NCBI GenBank assembly: GCA_964420995.1
Contig: CAYQUX010000008.1
Span: 1 to 64,000 of the forward strand
Source: Leptolinea sp964420995
Lineage (GTDB): Bacteria; Chloroflexota; Anaerolineae; Anaerolineales; Anaerolineaceae
Reading direction: 5' to 3'
DNA: 64,000 nt
Shown here piece by piece: positions 34,414 through 43,608 of the stretch. Each line of letters opens with the position of its first letter. The stretch's first letter is position 1. Below the pieces are notes generated by a model that saw nothing but the letters and a program-made list of their open reading frames with translations, did not search any database and was not told where the DNA came from. The translations under genes and the position numbers were made by a program.

Positions 34414-35169
34414 ATGCAAACCGGTAAATTGAAAACCCTGCTGGAACAGGTGCGGGCCGGACAGATGGACGTGGACGCGGCGCTGACTGAATTACGCTGC
34501 CTGCCCTACGAAAATCTGGATGGCTTTGCCACCCTGGACCATCACCGCTCCCTGCGTAACGGCTTTCCTGAGGTGGTCTTCGCCCAGGGCAAACGCCCCG
34601 AACAGGTGACCGCTATCGCGCGCCGCCTGATGGAACGCAACGACCGGGTATTGATCACGCGGGTGGACCCGGCCATGGCGCAGATGGTGCACGCCGAAAT
34701 CCCGGAGCTGACCTACCTTGACCTGCCGCGGCTCCTGGTGCTGGATCGTACCGCGCCGGCGGAAAAGCGGCCGGGCATCATGGTTGTCACCGCGGGCACG
34801 GCCGACCTGCCGGTGGCGGAAGAAGCCGCCGTCACCGCGGAACTGATGGGCAATGTGGTTGATCGCCTGTTTGACGTGGGCGTGGCGGGCATTCACCGCC
34901 TGCTTGGTCAGGTGGAGCGGTTGTGGCAGGCGCGGGTCATCATTGTGGTGGCCGGCATGGACGGCGCCCTGCCCGGCGTGGTGGGCGGGCTGGTCTCGGC
35001 GCCGGTTATCGCCGTGCCGACCAGTGTGGGTTACGGTGCCAGCTTCAACGGACTGGCCGCCCTGCTGACCATGCTCAATTCCTGCGCCAGCGGCGTGGGT
35101 GTGGTCAATATTGATAACGGCTTTGGCGCCGGCGTACTGGCGGCCAACATTAACCGGCTGGGAAGCTGA
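34414..35169 (+). CDS. larB: Nickel-pincer cofactor biosynthesis protein LarB
   Basis: 251 aa. LarB carboxylates and hydrolyses nicotinic acid adenine dinucleotide, the first step of the nickel-pincer nucleotide cofactor of lactate racemase. The C-terminal half shows the PurE-like core: VVTAGTADLPVAEEAAVTAE, AGMDGALPGVVGGLVSAPVI, PTSVGYGASFNGLAALL and CASGVGVVNIDNGFGAG. The N-terminal part (VRAGQMDVDAALTELRCLPY ... LDHHRSLRNGFPEVV) also matches LarB. First gene of larB-larE-larC, behind a MerR-type promoter. Confidence 0.95.
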   Translation: MQTGKLKTLLEQVRAGQMDVDAALTELRCLPYENLDGFATLDHHRSLRNGFPEVVFAQGKRPEQVTAIARRLMERNDRVLITRVDPAMAQMVHAEIPELTYLDLPRLLVLDRTAPAEKRPGIMVVTAGTADLPVAEEAAVTAELMGNVVDRLFDVGVAGIHRLLGQVERLWQARVIIVVAGMDGALPGVVGGLVSAPVIAVPTSVGYGASFNGLAALLTMLNSCASGVGVVNIDNGFGAGVLAANINRLGS

Positions 35170-35170
35170 C

Positions 35171-35992
35171 GTGCCTTCCATCCCGCAGGATCACCCACTC
35201 CACCCCCGCTGGGTCTCTCTGCTCGCCCGCTTTCGCGAACTGGGCTCGGTGATCGTAGCCTTTTCCGGCGGGGTTGACAGCGGTCTGCTTTGTACCGCGG
35301 CCTATTGCGCGTTGGGCGAACGGATGCTGGCTGTCATTGTGCGCTCTCCGGTGGAATCACCGGAAGATACCTCGTCAGCCCGCGCGTTAGCCGGTCAGGT
35401 TGGTTTTCCCCTGCGCGAGTTGGACTACAATGATCTGTCAAACCCTGAATTTTGCGCCAATCCGCCCGAACGCTGCTACATCTGCAAGCTGGGCCGCTTC
35501 CGCGTGCTGCGTGAACTGGCCGCGCGTGAAGGGTACGCCGCGCTGGTGGAAGGTTCCAATGCCGACGACTCAGGCGATTACCGCCCCGGCCGCCGAGCAG
35601 TGACCGAGACTGGTACCATCAGTCCGCTGCTGGAATTGAGGTTCACTAAAAGCGACATCCGGGAACTCGCCCACGCGCTGGGGCTTTCCGTCTGGGATCG
35701 TCCCGCGTCGCCCTGCCTGGCCACCCGCTTTCCCTACGGCTCACCGGTCACCCGGGAGGGGCTTCGTCAGGTGGCGGAGGGCGAACGTTACCTTGCCGAA
35801 CTTGGCTTTTCACCGGTTCGGGTGCGGCATCACGGGCCAATAGCCCGGCTCGAGGTCCCGCCGGAACAGATTGAACGTCTGGCCGCTCTGCGTCAATCCA
35901 TAGCCGGCCATTTCAAATCCATTGGATTCCAATACACGGCTGTAGACCTGACCGGATACCGGTCGGGCAGCTTAAACGAGGTGCTTAAATGA
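35171..35992 (+). CDS. larE: ATP-dependent sacrificial sulfur transferase LarE
   Basis: 273 aa from GTG 35171, two bases after the larB stop. VIVAFSGGVDSGLLCTAAY is the PP-loop ATP pyrophosphatase motif. LarE adenylates the pyridinium dicarboxylate and gives up the sulfur of its own cysteine. The conserved cysteine lies at residue 182 in PASPCLATRFPYG, so this is the one-cysteine sacrificial type as in Lactiplantibacillus. The stop overlaps the larC start. Confidence 0.95.
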   Translation: MPSIPQDHPLHPRWVSLLARFRELGSVIVAFSGGVDSGLLCTAAYCALGERMLAVIVRSPVESPEDTSSARALAGQVGFPLRELDYNDLSNPEFCANPPERCYICKLGRFRVLRELAAREGYAALVEGSNADDSGDYRPGRRAVTETGTISPLLELRFTKSDIRELAHALGLSVWDRPASPCLATRFPYGSPVTREGLRQVAEGERYLAELGFSPVRVRHHGPIARLEVPPEQIERLAALRQSIAGHFKSIGFQYTAVDLTGYRSGSLNEVLK

Positions 35993-37194
35993 AAATTGCG
36001 TTCGCCGATTGTTTTTCCGGTATCAGCGGAGATATGTTCCTGGCCGCCCTGCTCGACGCCGGCTTGCCATTTGAAACACTGCAAGAGGGCATTGAGAGCC
36101 TCAACCTGCCGGAAAAAGTGGAGCTGCGTCTCACCGAAACCCACAAAGGCGCGCTGCGCGCCGCCGACCTGGAGGTGATCGTCCCGCACAGCCACCACCA
36201 CCGGCACCTCTCAGACATTCTGGACATTCTGGCGAACAGCGCTCTTCCAGACACCATCAAACAGGCGGCCGGACGCGTTTTCACCCTGCTGGCCGAAGCC
36301 GAAGCCCGCGTGCACGGCGAACCAATCGAGCACATCCACTTCCACGAGGTCGGCGCGCTGGATTCCATCGTCGATGTGACCGGTGCGGTCATCGGCCTCG
36401 AGGCGCTGGGCATCGAACGCCTGTACGCCTCACCGCTGCCCTATGGCTCGGGTGAGATCGAAAGCAGCCACGGGACAATCCCGCTGCCCGCCCCGGCCAC
36501 CCTGGAGGTACTGCGGCTGGCGCGCGCGCCGCTTACCCCCTCAACCGCGCGGGCGGAGCTGGTCACCCCCACCGGGGCGGCCATCCTGGGAACGCTGGCC
36601 ACCTTTGAGCGTCCGACGTTCACCATCTCGGGGGTCGGAGTTGGCGCGGGCAAACGCGACCTGCCCTGGCCCAATGTGATGCGCCTGATCATCGGCGAAA
36701 CCTTCGAAACCGATACCGCCGAGATGGTGCAGATCGAAACCAATATCGACGACATGAATCCACAATTCTACGGGTACATTATGGAGAAGCTCTTCTCCGC
36801 CGGCGCGCGGGATGTCTTCCTGACGCCCATTCAGATGAAAAAGAACCGTCCCGGCACCCTGCTGGGGGTGATCGCCCCGCGGCAGGATGAAATGGCGCTG
36901 GCCGAACTACTGCTGCGCGAGACAACCACACTGGGGTTGCGGGTGCAGCCCGTCGGGCGTTATGAAGCGCAGCGCGAATTCCGCACGGTCGATACAGCCT
37001 ACGGAAAGCTGACGCTCAAGGAAAAGATCCTCGATGGGCGTGTAGTCCAGTCCGTGCCGGAGTACGACGACTGCGTGCGCCTGGCGCGGGGAAACGGCAT
37101 CAGCCTGGCAGAGGTTTATCAGGCGGTGCAGATGGTATTGAGGGATGAGGGGCAGAGTTCTGGAACAGCTCTTTCAGGATTAGTCCCGAAATAG
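35989..37194 (+). CDS. larC: Nickel insertion protein LarC
   Basis: 401 aa, overlapping larE by ATGA. LarC inserts nickel into the pincer nucleotide using CTP. Landmarks: FADCFSGISGDMFLAALLDA, a His-rich stretch PHSHHHRHLSDI, HIHFHEVGALDSIVDVTGAV, PTGAAILGTLA, and QIETNIDDMNPQFYGYIMEK in the C-terminal half. In L. plantarum larC1 and larC2 are joined by a programmed frameshift; here both halves are in one frame. No larA is in the window, so the cofactor serves a LarA homologue elsewhere. Confidence 0.95.
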   Translation: MKIAFADCFSGISGDMFLAALLDAGLPFETLQEGIESLNLPEKVELRLTETHKGALRAADLEVIVPHSHHHRHLSDILDILANSALPDTIKQAAGRVFTLLAEAEARVHGEPIEHIHFHEVGALDSIVDVTGAVIGLEALGIERLYASPLPYGSGEIESSHGTIPLPAPATLEVLRLARAPLTPSTARAELVTPTGAAILGTLATFERPTFTISGVGVGAGKRDLPWPNVMRLIIGETFETDTAEMVQIETNIDDMNPQFYGYIMEKLFSAGARDVFLTPIQMKKNRPGTLLGVIAPRQDEMALAELLLRETTTLGLRVQPVGRYEAQREFRTVDTAYGKLTLKEKILDGRVVQSVPEYDDCVRLARGNGISLAEVYQAVQMVLRDEGQSSGTALSGLVPK

Positions 37195-37458
37195 TATCAA
37201 TATGGGCACTCATGAAAACACAGGGGATTGAATACACCCTGTTCCCTGCTCATTTTTTAATGAGTACAACGTGTTTTTTCAAACCTAAACCAGTATGAAT
37301 TTGCTGTGTCGAAAGCCATCTGGACTTTGTTTGATGGCAAACTGTGCAACATGGGAATAATCAGCCGTGTATAAGGTCATCTCCGAAATTATCACATTGT
37401 GTACAATAAAAAGTAAGTTGTTCGTGTTAATCAATTTGTACGCAGGGAGAAAATCAGC

Positions 37459-38325
37459 ATGAAAAAAACAGATCAACGATCGCTGCTATCATTCCCCATA
37501 TTAATTATTGTCGGTGTTTTGGTCGCACTGGCCGGCAGCCAGAATGGGTCCCTGTTCGCCGGCTACCCGGTCTTCGCGTTGACGGTGGGACTGGCATTCA
37601 TTATTCAATGGCTGGTATTCATCCCATCATTTATCAACCAGACAGAAAAGTTCTTTGACCTCACGGGCAGTCTCACCTATATTTCACTGACGATCTTCGC
37701 GTACCTGGTCACGCCGGGCATGGATTTGCGGTCAACCCTGCTCTTCGTCCTTGTATTGGCCTGGGCAATCCGTCTCGGCACGTTCCTTTTCACCCGGATC
37801 AAGAAAGCCGGCAAGGATGACCGCTTTGATGAAATTAAACCATCCTTCATCCGGTTCCTTAATGTCTGGACCATCCAGGCGCTGTGGGTCACCTTCACGG
37901 CAGCCGCTGCCTGGGTGGCCATTACATCCAGCCTTAAAAAGGACTTCGATATTTTCGCCATCATCGGGCTGGTCATCTGGATTGTCGGATTCACATTCGA
38001 AGTGACGGCAGATACACAAAAAAGCCGCTTTAATGCTGATCCGGGGAACAAAGGCAGGTTCATCAGCACCGGCCTGTGGTCCAGATCGCGCCACCCGAAC
38101 TACTTTGGCGAGATCACGCTCTGGGTGGGCATCGCGGTGATCGCGATCCCCGTTTTGCAGGGCTGGCAGTGGATTGCCCTGATCTCACCGCTATTTGTCA
38201 CCCTGCTGCTTACCCGCGTCAGTGGAATCCCGCTGCTGGAAAAGAAAGCCGATCAAAAATGGGGCGGGCAGGCGGACTATGAGGAATACAAGAAGAAAAC
38301 CCCGGTATTGATCCCCCGGTTGTAA
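37459..38325 (+). CDS. DUF1295 (steroid reductase-like) membrane protein
   Basis: 288 aa, GGGAGA upstream. About seven helices; the C-terminal GLWSRSRHPNYFGEITLWVG is the NADPH-binding region of the steroid 5-alpha reductase / isoprenylcysteine methyltransferase-like fold. DUF1295 proteins are presumed membrane reductases of unsaturated lipids, but few have known substrates. Stands alone; 37195-37458 shows no other gene. Confidence 0.9.
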   Translation: MKKTDQRSLLSFPILIIVGVLVALAGSQNGSLFAGYPVFALTVGLAFIIQWLVFIPSFINQTEKFFDLTGSLTYISLTIFAYLVTPGMDLRSTLLFVLVLAWAIRLGTFLFTRIKKAGKDDRFDEIKPSFIRFLNVWTIQALWVTFTAAAAWVAITSSLKKDFDIFAIIGLVIWIVGFTFEVTADTQKSRFNADPGNKGRFISTGLWSRSRHPNYFGEITLWVGIAVIAIPVLQGWQWIALISPLFVTLLLTRVSGIPLLEKKADQKWGGQADYEEYKKKTPVLIPRL

Positions 38326-38536
38326 AAACCTGTCAGGGGCATGTTTGGAGGCATCCTCCTGATGGAACCATCCGCCGCCTTCCATCTTCAAACCCTGGCG
38401 CATATTGATTAAGGTTATACTTGAAATCCGCTGGACAGCGGGTCTACATATGCCAACCTGCGCGGATCGCCGTATGGACCAAACACCCGGGAGACCCGGC
38501 AAACTGGCAATTTGAATATTTTTGGAGACTCACATA

Positions 38537-38998
38537 ATGGATCGTCAGGCCAAGATCGACCGCTACGACCGCATCATCGCGCAGCTCAAGACACTCCTAC
38601 CTAAATCGCAAGATGAACAGGCCAGAATGGCGACGGTAGCGGCGCTGCTTCACCACAAGATGAATCATTTCTTCTGGACCGGATTCTATGAGCTGAAGAG
38701 CAAGCGCCTCATCGTCAAACTCTACCAGGGACCGGTTGCCTGTATGGAACTGCCCCGGGATACGGGAGTCTGCTGGGCGGCAGTCAACACGGGGAAGCCG
38801 GTCGTGGTACCGGATGTACACAAGTTCCCTGACCATATCGCCTGCGACAGCCGCAGCGAGTCAGAGATATGCATTCCGTATCGAAACAGCGCGGGAGAAA
38901 TCACCGCTGTTCTGGATATTGACAGTGACGTTCTTAATAACTTTGATGACATGGATGAATTAAAACTTACCGAAATTCTCGCGCTGATACCTGCCTGA
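38537..38998 (+). CDS. Free methionine-R-sulfoxide reductase (GAF domain)
   Basis: 153 aa from ATG 38537 with GGAG upstream. The GAF fold has the fRMsr pattern: GPVAC (Cys69), TGVCW (Cys79) and DHIACDS (Cys103), matching the three conserved cysteines of E. coli fRMsr (84, 94, 118), and VVVPDVHKFPDHIAC is nearly invariant. It reduces free L-methionine-R-sulfoxide with thioredoxin electrons. Cytosolic oxidative stress repair. Stands alone. Confidence 0.92.
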   Translation: MDRQAKIDRYDRIIAQLKTLLPKSQDEQARMATVAALLHHKMNHFFWTGFYELKSKRLIVKLYQGPVACMELPRDTGVCWAAVNTGKPVVVPDVHKFPDHIACDSRSESEICIPYRNSAGEITAVLDIDSDVLNNFDDMDELKLTEILALIPA

Positions 38999-39243
38999 CG
39001 GGCACGTCCAACAGACGAAAGTTATAAACAGCCAGGCGCACATGCCACTTTCCCAAAGCCGAATCTGTCACGGTCGTTCCTGTTCTCGCCGCCTGGCAGC
39101 GGGTGGGGAGAAATATGGATCCAATAGCCGCCTGTCGCCCGGGTAGGTCCTGGATTGGTGTCAGCCGGAATACATCGGATATACACTCCTTATGTATTCT
39201 TAGAGGGGCCTATACAGCGGTGATCATATAAGGAAGAATACCT

Positions 39244-39441
39244 ATGAGTTGGGTGGTGCTTCCCATTGTTCCTGAGATCCACGGTTGGTTGAGCGAAAAC
39301 GGATTCCCGGTCGATATTCCCGGGACCCGTTATCCTTCGCTGGATGAACTGCTTGCTGTTTTGCAATCCTTTGATCTTGCGGTACTGACAGAAGATTTGC
39401 CGGTAAAAAACCTGGCCGGAACCACCAGTAACAATGCTTGA
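39244..39441 (+). CDS. Small hypothetical protein
   Basis: 65 aa, AAGGAAG before the ATG. The sequence (VVLPIVPEIHGWLSENGFPV ... PSLDELLAVLQSFDLAVL) looks like a plausible folded alpha/beta fragment, but no family was recognised. It could be a real small gene or a relic. The gap after it (39442-39758) has a poly-T stretch and otherwise nothing; 38999-39243 shows no feature. Confidence 0.4.
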   Translation: MSWVVLPIVPEIHGWLSENGFPVDIPGTRYPSLDELLAVLQSFDLAVLTEDLPVKNLAGTTSNNA

Positions 39442-39758
39442 TTTTCTTTTTTTTTTATTTTCGGTTACCTGTTTATGGGAAATGACCAGTTTGTTAACGA
39501 CACAAAACCGTTTTTCTTTTTGAAAGTCTATCGTGATGTGCATCCCATCGGATATGATTAACACAACTTTGATTGAATTAAAAAGAAAAATTAAACATAC
39601 CTTGATAACCCATTAACAATAAAACGTCACAATGAGATTGAGTTATCGGTACAGGTCAAATTTCCGGGCAGCGCCCCCGCCATCCTGCAAAAGGTGTTTT
39701 GCTCCCATGGGGCGCGGAACGCTCTTGTTCTCAAGCCGGTCGAAAGGTTGGTGAAGCT

Positions 39759-40820
39759 ATGGGCAAAAATATTTTATTCATTTGCGGAACAATGAATCAA
39801 ACCACCCAGATGCACAGCATCGCGCGTGAACTGCCCGAGCATAACTGTTCCTTTACCCCGTTTTATCTCGAAGGGTTTACAGCCATCCTGAATCGCCTGG
39901 GGCTGATGGAAAATACCGCGGTGGGCAACAAGCTCTCCCGCAACGTGAGGCGTTACCTGCGTGAACAGAAACTTCATGTGGATTATGGCGGCAGGCGCGG
40001 CTCGTATGATCTGGTAGTCACCTGCACCGATTTGATCGTGCAGAAGAACCTTAACGGCAAACGGCTGATGCTGGTTCAGGAAGGCATGACCGAACCCGAA
40101 GGATTGCGGTACGCCGGGGTGCGCCTTTTTGGTTTGCCGCGCTATATCGCCAACACAGCTTCATTCGGACTCTCGAACGCGTATCACCGCTTCTGTGTGG
40201 CGTCGCCCGGCTACCGAGACCTATTTATACGCAAGGGGATCCCGCCGGAAAAACTTGTAGTGACCGGCATCCCTAACTTTGACAATGTGGCTTCCTTTAA
40301 AGAGAATACCTTCCCGTTCAAAGATTACGTGCTGGCGGCCACATCGCCCACCCGCGAAACGTTCCAACGCGATGACCGCGAAGATTTCATCCGCAAAGTT
40401 GTTGAAATCGCGCAGGGCCGGCAGGTGATCTTCAAACTGCACCCGGCGGAACAGGAACGCCGCTCGCGCCGTGAAATTGAACAGCTCGCTCCGGGGTCCC
40501 TGGTGTTTTCTGATGGCAACATCAACGCGATGATCGCCAATTGTTCGGTGCTGATCACCCAGTTTTCCACCGTTACATACATCGGCTTGGCCCTCGGGAA
40601 AGAGGTGTATTCCTACCTGGACCTGGATGAGCTCAAGAAGTTGATGCCAGAACAGAACGGAGGAACGTCAGCCAGTCATATCGCGGATGAATGCCGTAGT
40701 TTAATGGCGACCCGCAATCCCGTTTCCGTTGAAGCGTTGCCCCGCACCGGGTGGTTTTCCGGGAAAATTCAATCCCGCTGGCTGCAACGCCCGCGGTTAA
40801 GCGGGCTGGGACGTGCCTGA
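39759..40820 (+). CDS. GT-B-fold (CDP-glycerol glycerophosphotransferase-like) enzyme
   Basis: 353 aa from ATG 39759; the frame is open to 39699, but MGKNILFICGTMNQ is the natural start. N-terminal Rossmann half (ILFICGTMNQTTQMHSIARE, YDLVVTCTDLIVQKN) and C-terminal half with LVVTGIPNFDNV, YVLAATSPTRETF, IFKLHPAEQERRSR and ANCSVLITQFSTVTYIGLAL. The late HP...E and D/S..S...E features resemble the CDP-glycerol transferase / surface polysaccharide group. No export genes adjacent; the acceptor is unknown. Cytosolic or membrane-peripheral. Confidence 0.72.
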   Translation: MGKNILFICGTMNQTTQMHSIARELPEHNCSFTPFYLEGFTAILNRLGLMENTAVGNKLSRNVRRYLREQKLHVDYGGRRGSYDLVVTCTDLIVQKNLNGKRLMLVQEGMTEPEGLRYAGVRLFGLPRYIANTASFGLSNAYHRFCVASPGYRDLFIRKGIPPEKLVVTGIPNFDNVASFKENTFPFKDYVLAATSPTRETFQRDDREDFIRKVVEIAQGRQVIFKLHPAEQERRSRREIEQLAPGSLVFSDGNINAMIANCSVLITQFSTVTYIGLALGKEVYSYLDLDELKKLMPEQNGGTSASHIADECRSLMATRNPVSVEALPRTGWFSGKIQSRWLQRPRLSGLGRA

Positions 40821-41013
40821 TCACCAAAATTCAATCCTGGTAAGCTTCGATATCAGGGAAGTAGTATTTTTTTATCAAATTCCCATACTCATCTGGTTGA
40901 TCAGGTAAATAATTATTAAATGAAAATTTTTCGTATACTTCATCAGGGAATGGAAGTGTGTGGGGCAATCGGATATCCAAATTAGAATCAGAACATATTT
41001 TAAGAGACACTCC

Positions 41014-41427
41014 ATGGAACATAAACTGGAAGTACATAATCCTATTGCTGTTGTTATAGTCATCATTCTGGCTATTACAATAATGGCAGCGGTAGTCCTG
41101 ACAAATTCCATGCCTTTTATCGCCAGCGGAATCAAATTGGGGCACAATACAGATTCGGCATTTATGCTGGTGAATGCCCGGGCCGGTGATATAGTCAAAA
41201 TAAATTATGACGTGGAAGTCTTCAACGGCTCACTCGAAATCAAATTTTTAAAGGGGGTCTTTATATTTTCTGCAGAAAAGCTATGGGAAATCGACCTCGA
41301 GTCAAAAAAATCAAACAACAGCGCGGTTGTTACTATTTTAGAAGACGGTTTATATCAAGTGCATGTACAGGAATATTCCTATGCTGGAATATATAACATA
41401 AATTGGACGGTCAAATCAAACGATTAG
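41014..41427 (+). CDS. Single-pass membrane protein, unknown
   Basis: 137 aa from ATG 41014. One N-terminal helix (PIAVVIVIILAITIMAAVVL) followed by a beta-rich extracytoplasmic domain (VNARAGDIVKINYDVEVFNG, EDGLYQVHVQEYSYAGIYNI) resembling a small jelly-roll or Ig-like fold. The pattern suggests a surface-exposed accessory protein, family not recognised. Weak Shine-Dalgarno sequence. Confidence 0.6.
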   Translation: MEHKLEVHNPIAVVIVIILAITIMAAVVLTNSMPFIASGIKLGHNTDSAFMLVNARAGDIVKINYDVEVFNGSLEIKFLKGVFIFSAEKLWEIDLESKKSNNSAVVTILEDGLYQVHVQEYSYAGIYNINWTVKSND

Positions 41428-41587
41428 TTCATTCACGTGTAAATATTCGCAACCCCAGGTTCTGCCATACATCGATGATACTACAAGTAAAAATTTTTCA
41501 TTAATATACCGGGAGTTATTTATCCCCGGCACCCATCTCCTGGCTCATACAGGACGGAAGCAAAAAAAACGCTCTCAAGGTCAAATA

Positions 41588-41902
41588 TCTGCCCTTCGTA
41601 TTGAGTTGAAAAACTGTTTTGCGATGAACTTCGCCTGCTGCCGGCCACTAGACCGGGCAGAGGCAAACCCGGTTGGAAACCAGCCTTGAAATCCTGTGAT
41701 GATTGAACTTTATAACAGCACCGGCGGCAAACCTGGCGTGGTCAGGTATGACTCGGCGACCGGGGGAATATTCTGCTGCGATGGCGTATCCGAGTTCCCC
41801 GCCAACCGCCGCAACCTGTGCTGCGACAATGTCTTTATCTATCACAACTGGGCGGATTCATACTGCGTTGTAAGAGGTTTTCTCGGGCGGGCGTTACAGG
41901 TC
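41588..41902 (+). pseudogene. Decayed DUF4256 gene copy
   Basis: Frame SALRIELKNCFAMN aligns with the start of the intact DUF4256 protein at 33583 (STLLGVLKTRFDKN). A TGA interrupts it before ATG 41699, then MIELYNSTGGKPGVV, RRNLCCDN and FIYHNWADSYCVVRGF match the middle and the end. About 70 residues between NLCYDR and YDHVF are missing, in frame. It overlaps the end of ung by a few bases. Confidence 0.8.
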
Positions 41903-42565
41903 CGCCAGTTGCCAATTGATGGGCGCGAGACCGGCGGATTGCAGCACGGCGTTGGTTTTCGAGAAATGCGCGCAACCGAAAAATCCGCGCGTGGCGGACA
42001 GCGGCGACGGGTGCGGGGCTTTCAAAATGGTATGTCGGGTGAAATCGATCCCCTCCGCCTTGCGCTGGGCGTAGCTGCCCCACAGTAAAAAGACCACCCT
42101 CTCCTGCCGGCTGTTGACGGCGCGCAGTACGGCGTCGGTGAAGTTTTCCCATCCCTTGCCCTGATGCGAGTTGGCCTGGTGGGCGCGCACCGTCAGCACG
42201 GCGTTCAACAGCAGCACCCCCTGCTCCGCCCAGGGGATCAGGCAGCCGTGATTGGGCACGCGGAATTGCACATCCGTATGCAGTTCCTTGTAGATGTTTA
42301 CCAGCGATGGCGGCACCGCCACACCCGGCCGAACCGAGAAGGCCAGCCCGTGCGCCTGGTTTTCGTCATGGTACGGGTCCTGCCCGATGATCACCACACG
42401 CACCTGCTCAAAAGGGGTGTAGCGCAGCGCGTTGAACACGTCGGGCGCCGGGGGGTAGACTTTGTATTTGTGGCGTTCCTCGCCGACAAAGCGGTAGAGC
42501 TGCTGGTAATAGGGTTGATCGGTCTCACCGACCAGGGCGGGCAGCCAGCTTTCCGGAATGGGCAT
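41894..42565 (-). CDS. ung: Uracil-DNA glycosylase, family 1
   Basis: 223 aa, family length. It removes uracil from DNA, starting base-excision repair. The water-activating motif GQDPYH is at residues 61-66 (Asp63), GVLLLNAVLTVRAHQANSH follows, and the DNA-intercalation motif HPSPLSATRGFFGC is near residue 186. Cytosolic. It overlaps the DUF4256 relic at its 3' end. On the minus strand downstream of the hydrolase gene with 170 bp between. Confidence 0.97.
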   Translation of the reverse strand: MPIPESWLPALVGETDQPYYQQLYRFVGEERHKYKVYPPAPDVFNALRYTPFEQVRVVIIGQDPYHDENQAHGLAFSVRPGVAVPPSLVNIYKELHTDVQFRVPNHGCLIPWAEQGVLLLNAVLTVRAHQANSHQGKGWENFTDAVLRAVNSRQERVVFLLWGSYAQRKAEGIDFTRHTILKAPHPSPLSATRGFFGCAHFSKTNAVLQSAGLAPINWQLADL

Positions 42566-42670
42566 GTGGGGCTCCTCGATCTTGGTGGGAAATTCCTTAA
42601 CTGTGAAGTTCAGATTTTACACCCTTACCGTGGGAAATCCTTTCAAAAAAAACGACTACTGATCAAAGCA

Positions 42671-42696
42671 ATGGAGAGTCCCGGAGGGCTCTCCAT
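42671..42696. terminator. Hairpin between the hydrolase and ung genes
   Basis: ATGGAGAGTCC and GGGCTCTCCAT pair around a CGGA loop (one G-T wobble). No T-run directly follows in either direction, so terminator activity is uncertain. Confidence 0.5.
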
Positions 42697-42738
42697 CCAT
42701 TTTCACGCAGGCAGACGGGACATTCACCTCCTGCGGCA

Positions 42739-43596
42739 TCAGACTGCGACTGGCGGCATGGTCTTCAGCAGGAAATCCGTCCGTTTTTGCAGGATTTCAC
42801 CCTTACCCGGTCCCATGTTAATAAGGTGTGACAGCGACGGCGCTTCGTACAATTCGGAGTTTTTGATCAGCCGGTGCGCGTATTCGGCATGTGAGAAGGG
42901 CACGTTGCGGTCGTACCGGCTGTGGATGATCAACACAGGCACATGAATATCCTGCAGGTCGTGTGCCTTGTGATCAATATTATGAATAAATCCCGAGCCC
43001 GAATCAAAGGACTGCAGCATCGCCCGGTATTCCCGGATATCCTCCTCATCCCATTGCGCCATAACATCAGCGGGTTTGCACAGGGAGAACATTTTTGCCA
43101 GCGACAGCATGGTGCCTTTTGGATCGCGGTCAAACTGCTCACGCTGGCCCTTCCAGAAACCGGCTTGCCGTTTGGGGTTGAAGATCCATTTCATGGCCCA
43201 ATACTGCGGCGAAAAGCGGGGAACCCAGGTTTTTGTGACCGCTTCCTCCAGGATCAGGCATACGGTGGCTTCGGGATACAGGCGGGCGAACTCCAGCGAG
43301 GTTGGCCCTCCGGCAGATAGACCAATCACCGCTGCCTTATCTTCACCCACCGCGCTCAATAGCGCCCTTAATACACCCGCCTGTTCCGCCGCGCTTTTCC
43401 CCAGAGTGATGGGGGTGCGGCCATAACCGGGACGGCTGGGGACCAACACCCGGTAACCCAACCGTGCCAACTCTTCCTGCCCAATGTCACTAAAGCAGTT
43501 GTCATTGCCCCCGTGTACGGCCATGATCAGCGGACCGCTTCCCCGCATGGTGCACTCCACCGGCCCATGGATCGTGTTAATCATTTGTGATTCCAT
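42739..43596 (-). CDS. Alpha/beta hydrolase
   Basis: 285 aa, AAGAGG upstream of the ATG. Nucleophile elbow GLSAGGP near residue 95 (Ser), HGGNDNC as the oxyanion region, and a late Asp/His pair in LIIHSRYDRNVPFSHAEY and SLSHLINMG. Soluble esterase- or haloalkane dehalogenase-like fold, substrate unknown. It is 12 bp downstream of padR in the same operon, so it is the likely PadR-controlled function. Confidence 0.88.
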   Translation of the reverse strand: MESQMINTIHGPVECTMRGSGPLIMAVHGGNDNCFSDIGQEELARLGYRVLVPSRPGYGRTPITLGKSAAEQAGVLRALLSAVGEDKAAVIGLSAGGPTSLEFARLYPEATVCLILEEAVTKTWVPRFSPQYWAMKWIFNPKRQAGFWKGQREQFDRDPKGTMLSLAKMFSLCKPADVMAQWDEEDIREYRAMLQSFDSGSGFIHNIDHKAHDLQDIHVPVLIIHSRYDRNVPFSHAEYAHRLIKNSELYEAPSLSHLINMGPGKGEILQKRTDFLLKTMPPVAV

Positions 43597-43608
43597 TTTT
43601 TCCTCTTA

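Noticed and set aside
34492..35181. 229-codon minus-strand open frame over larB
   Set aside because: His/Gln-rich low-complexity translation typical of a shadow frame; larB is certain.
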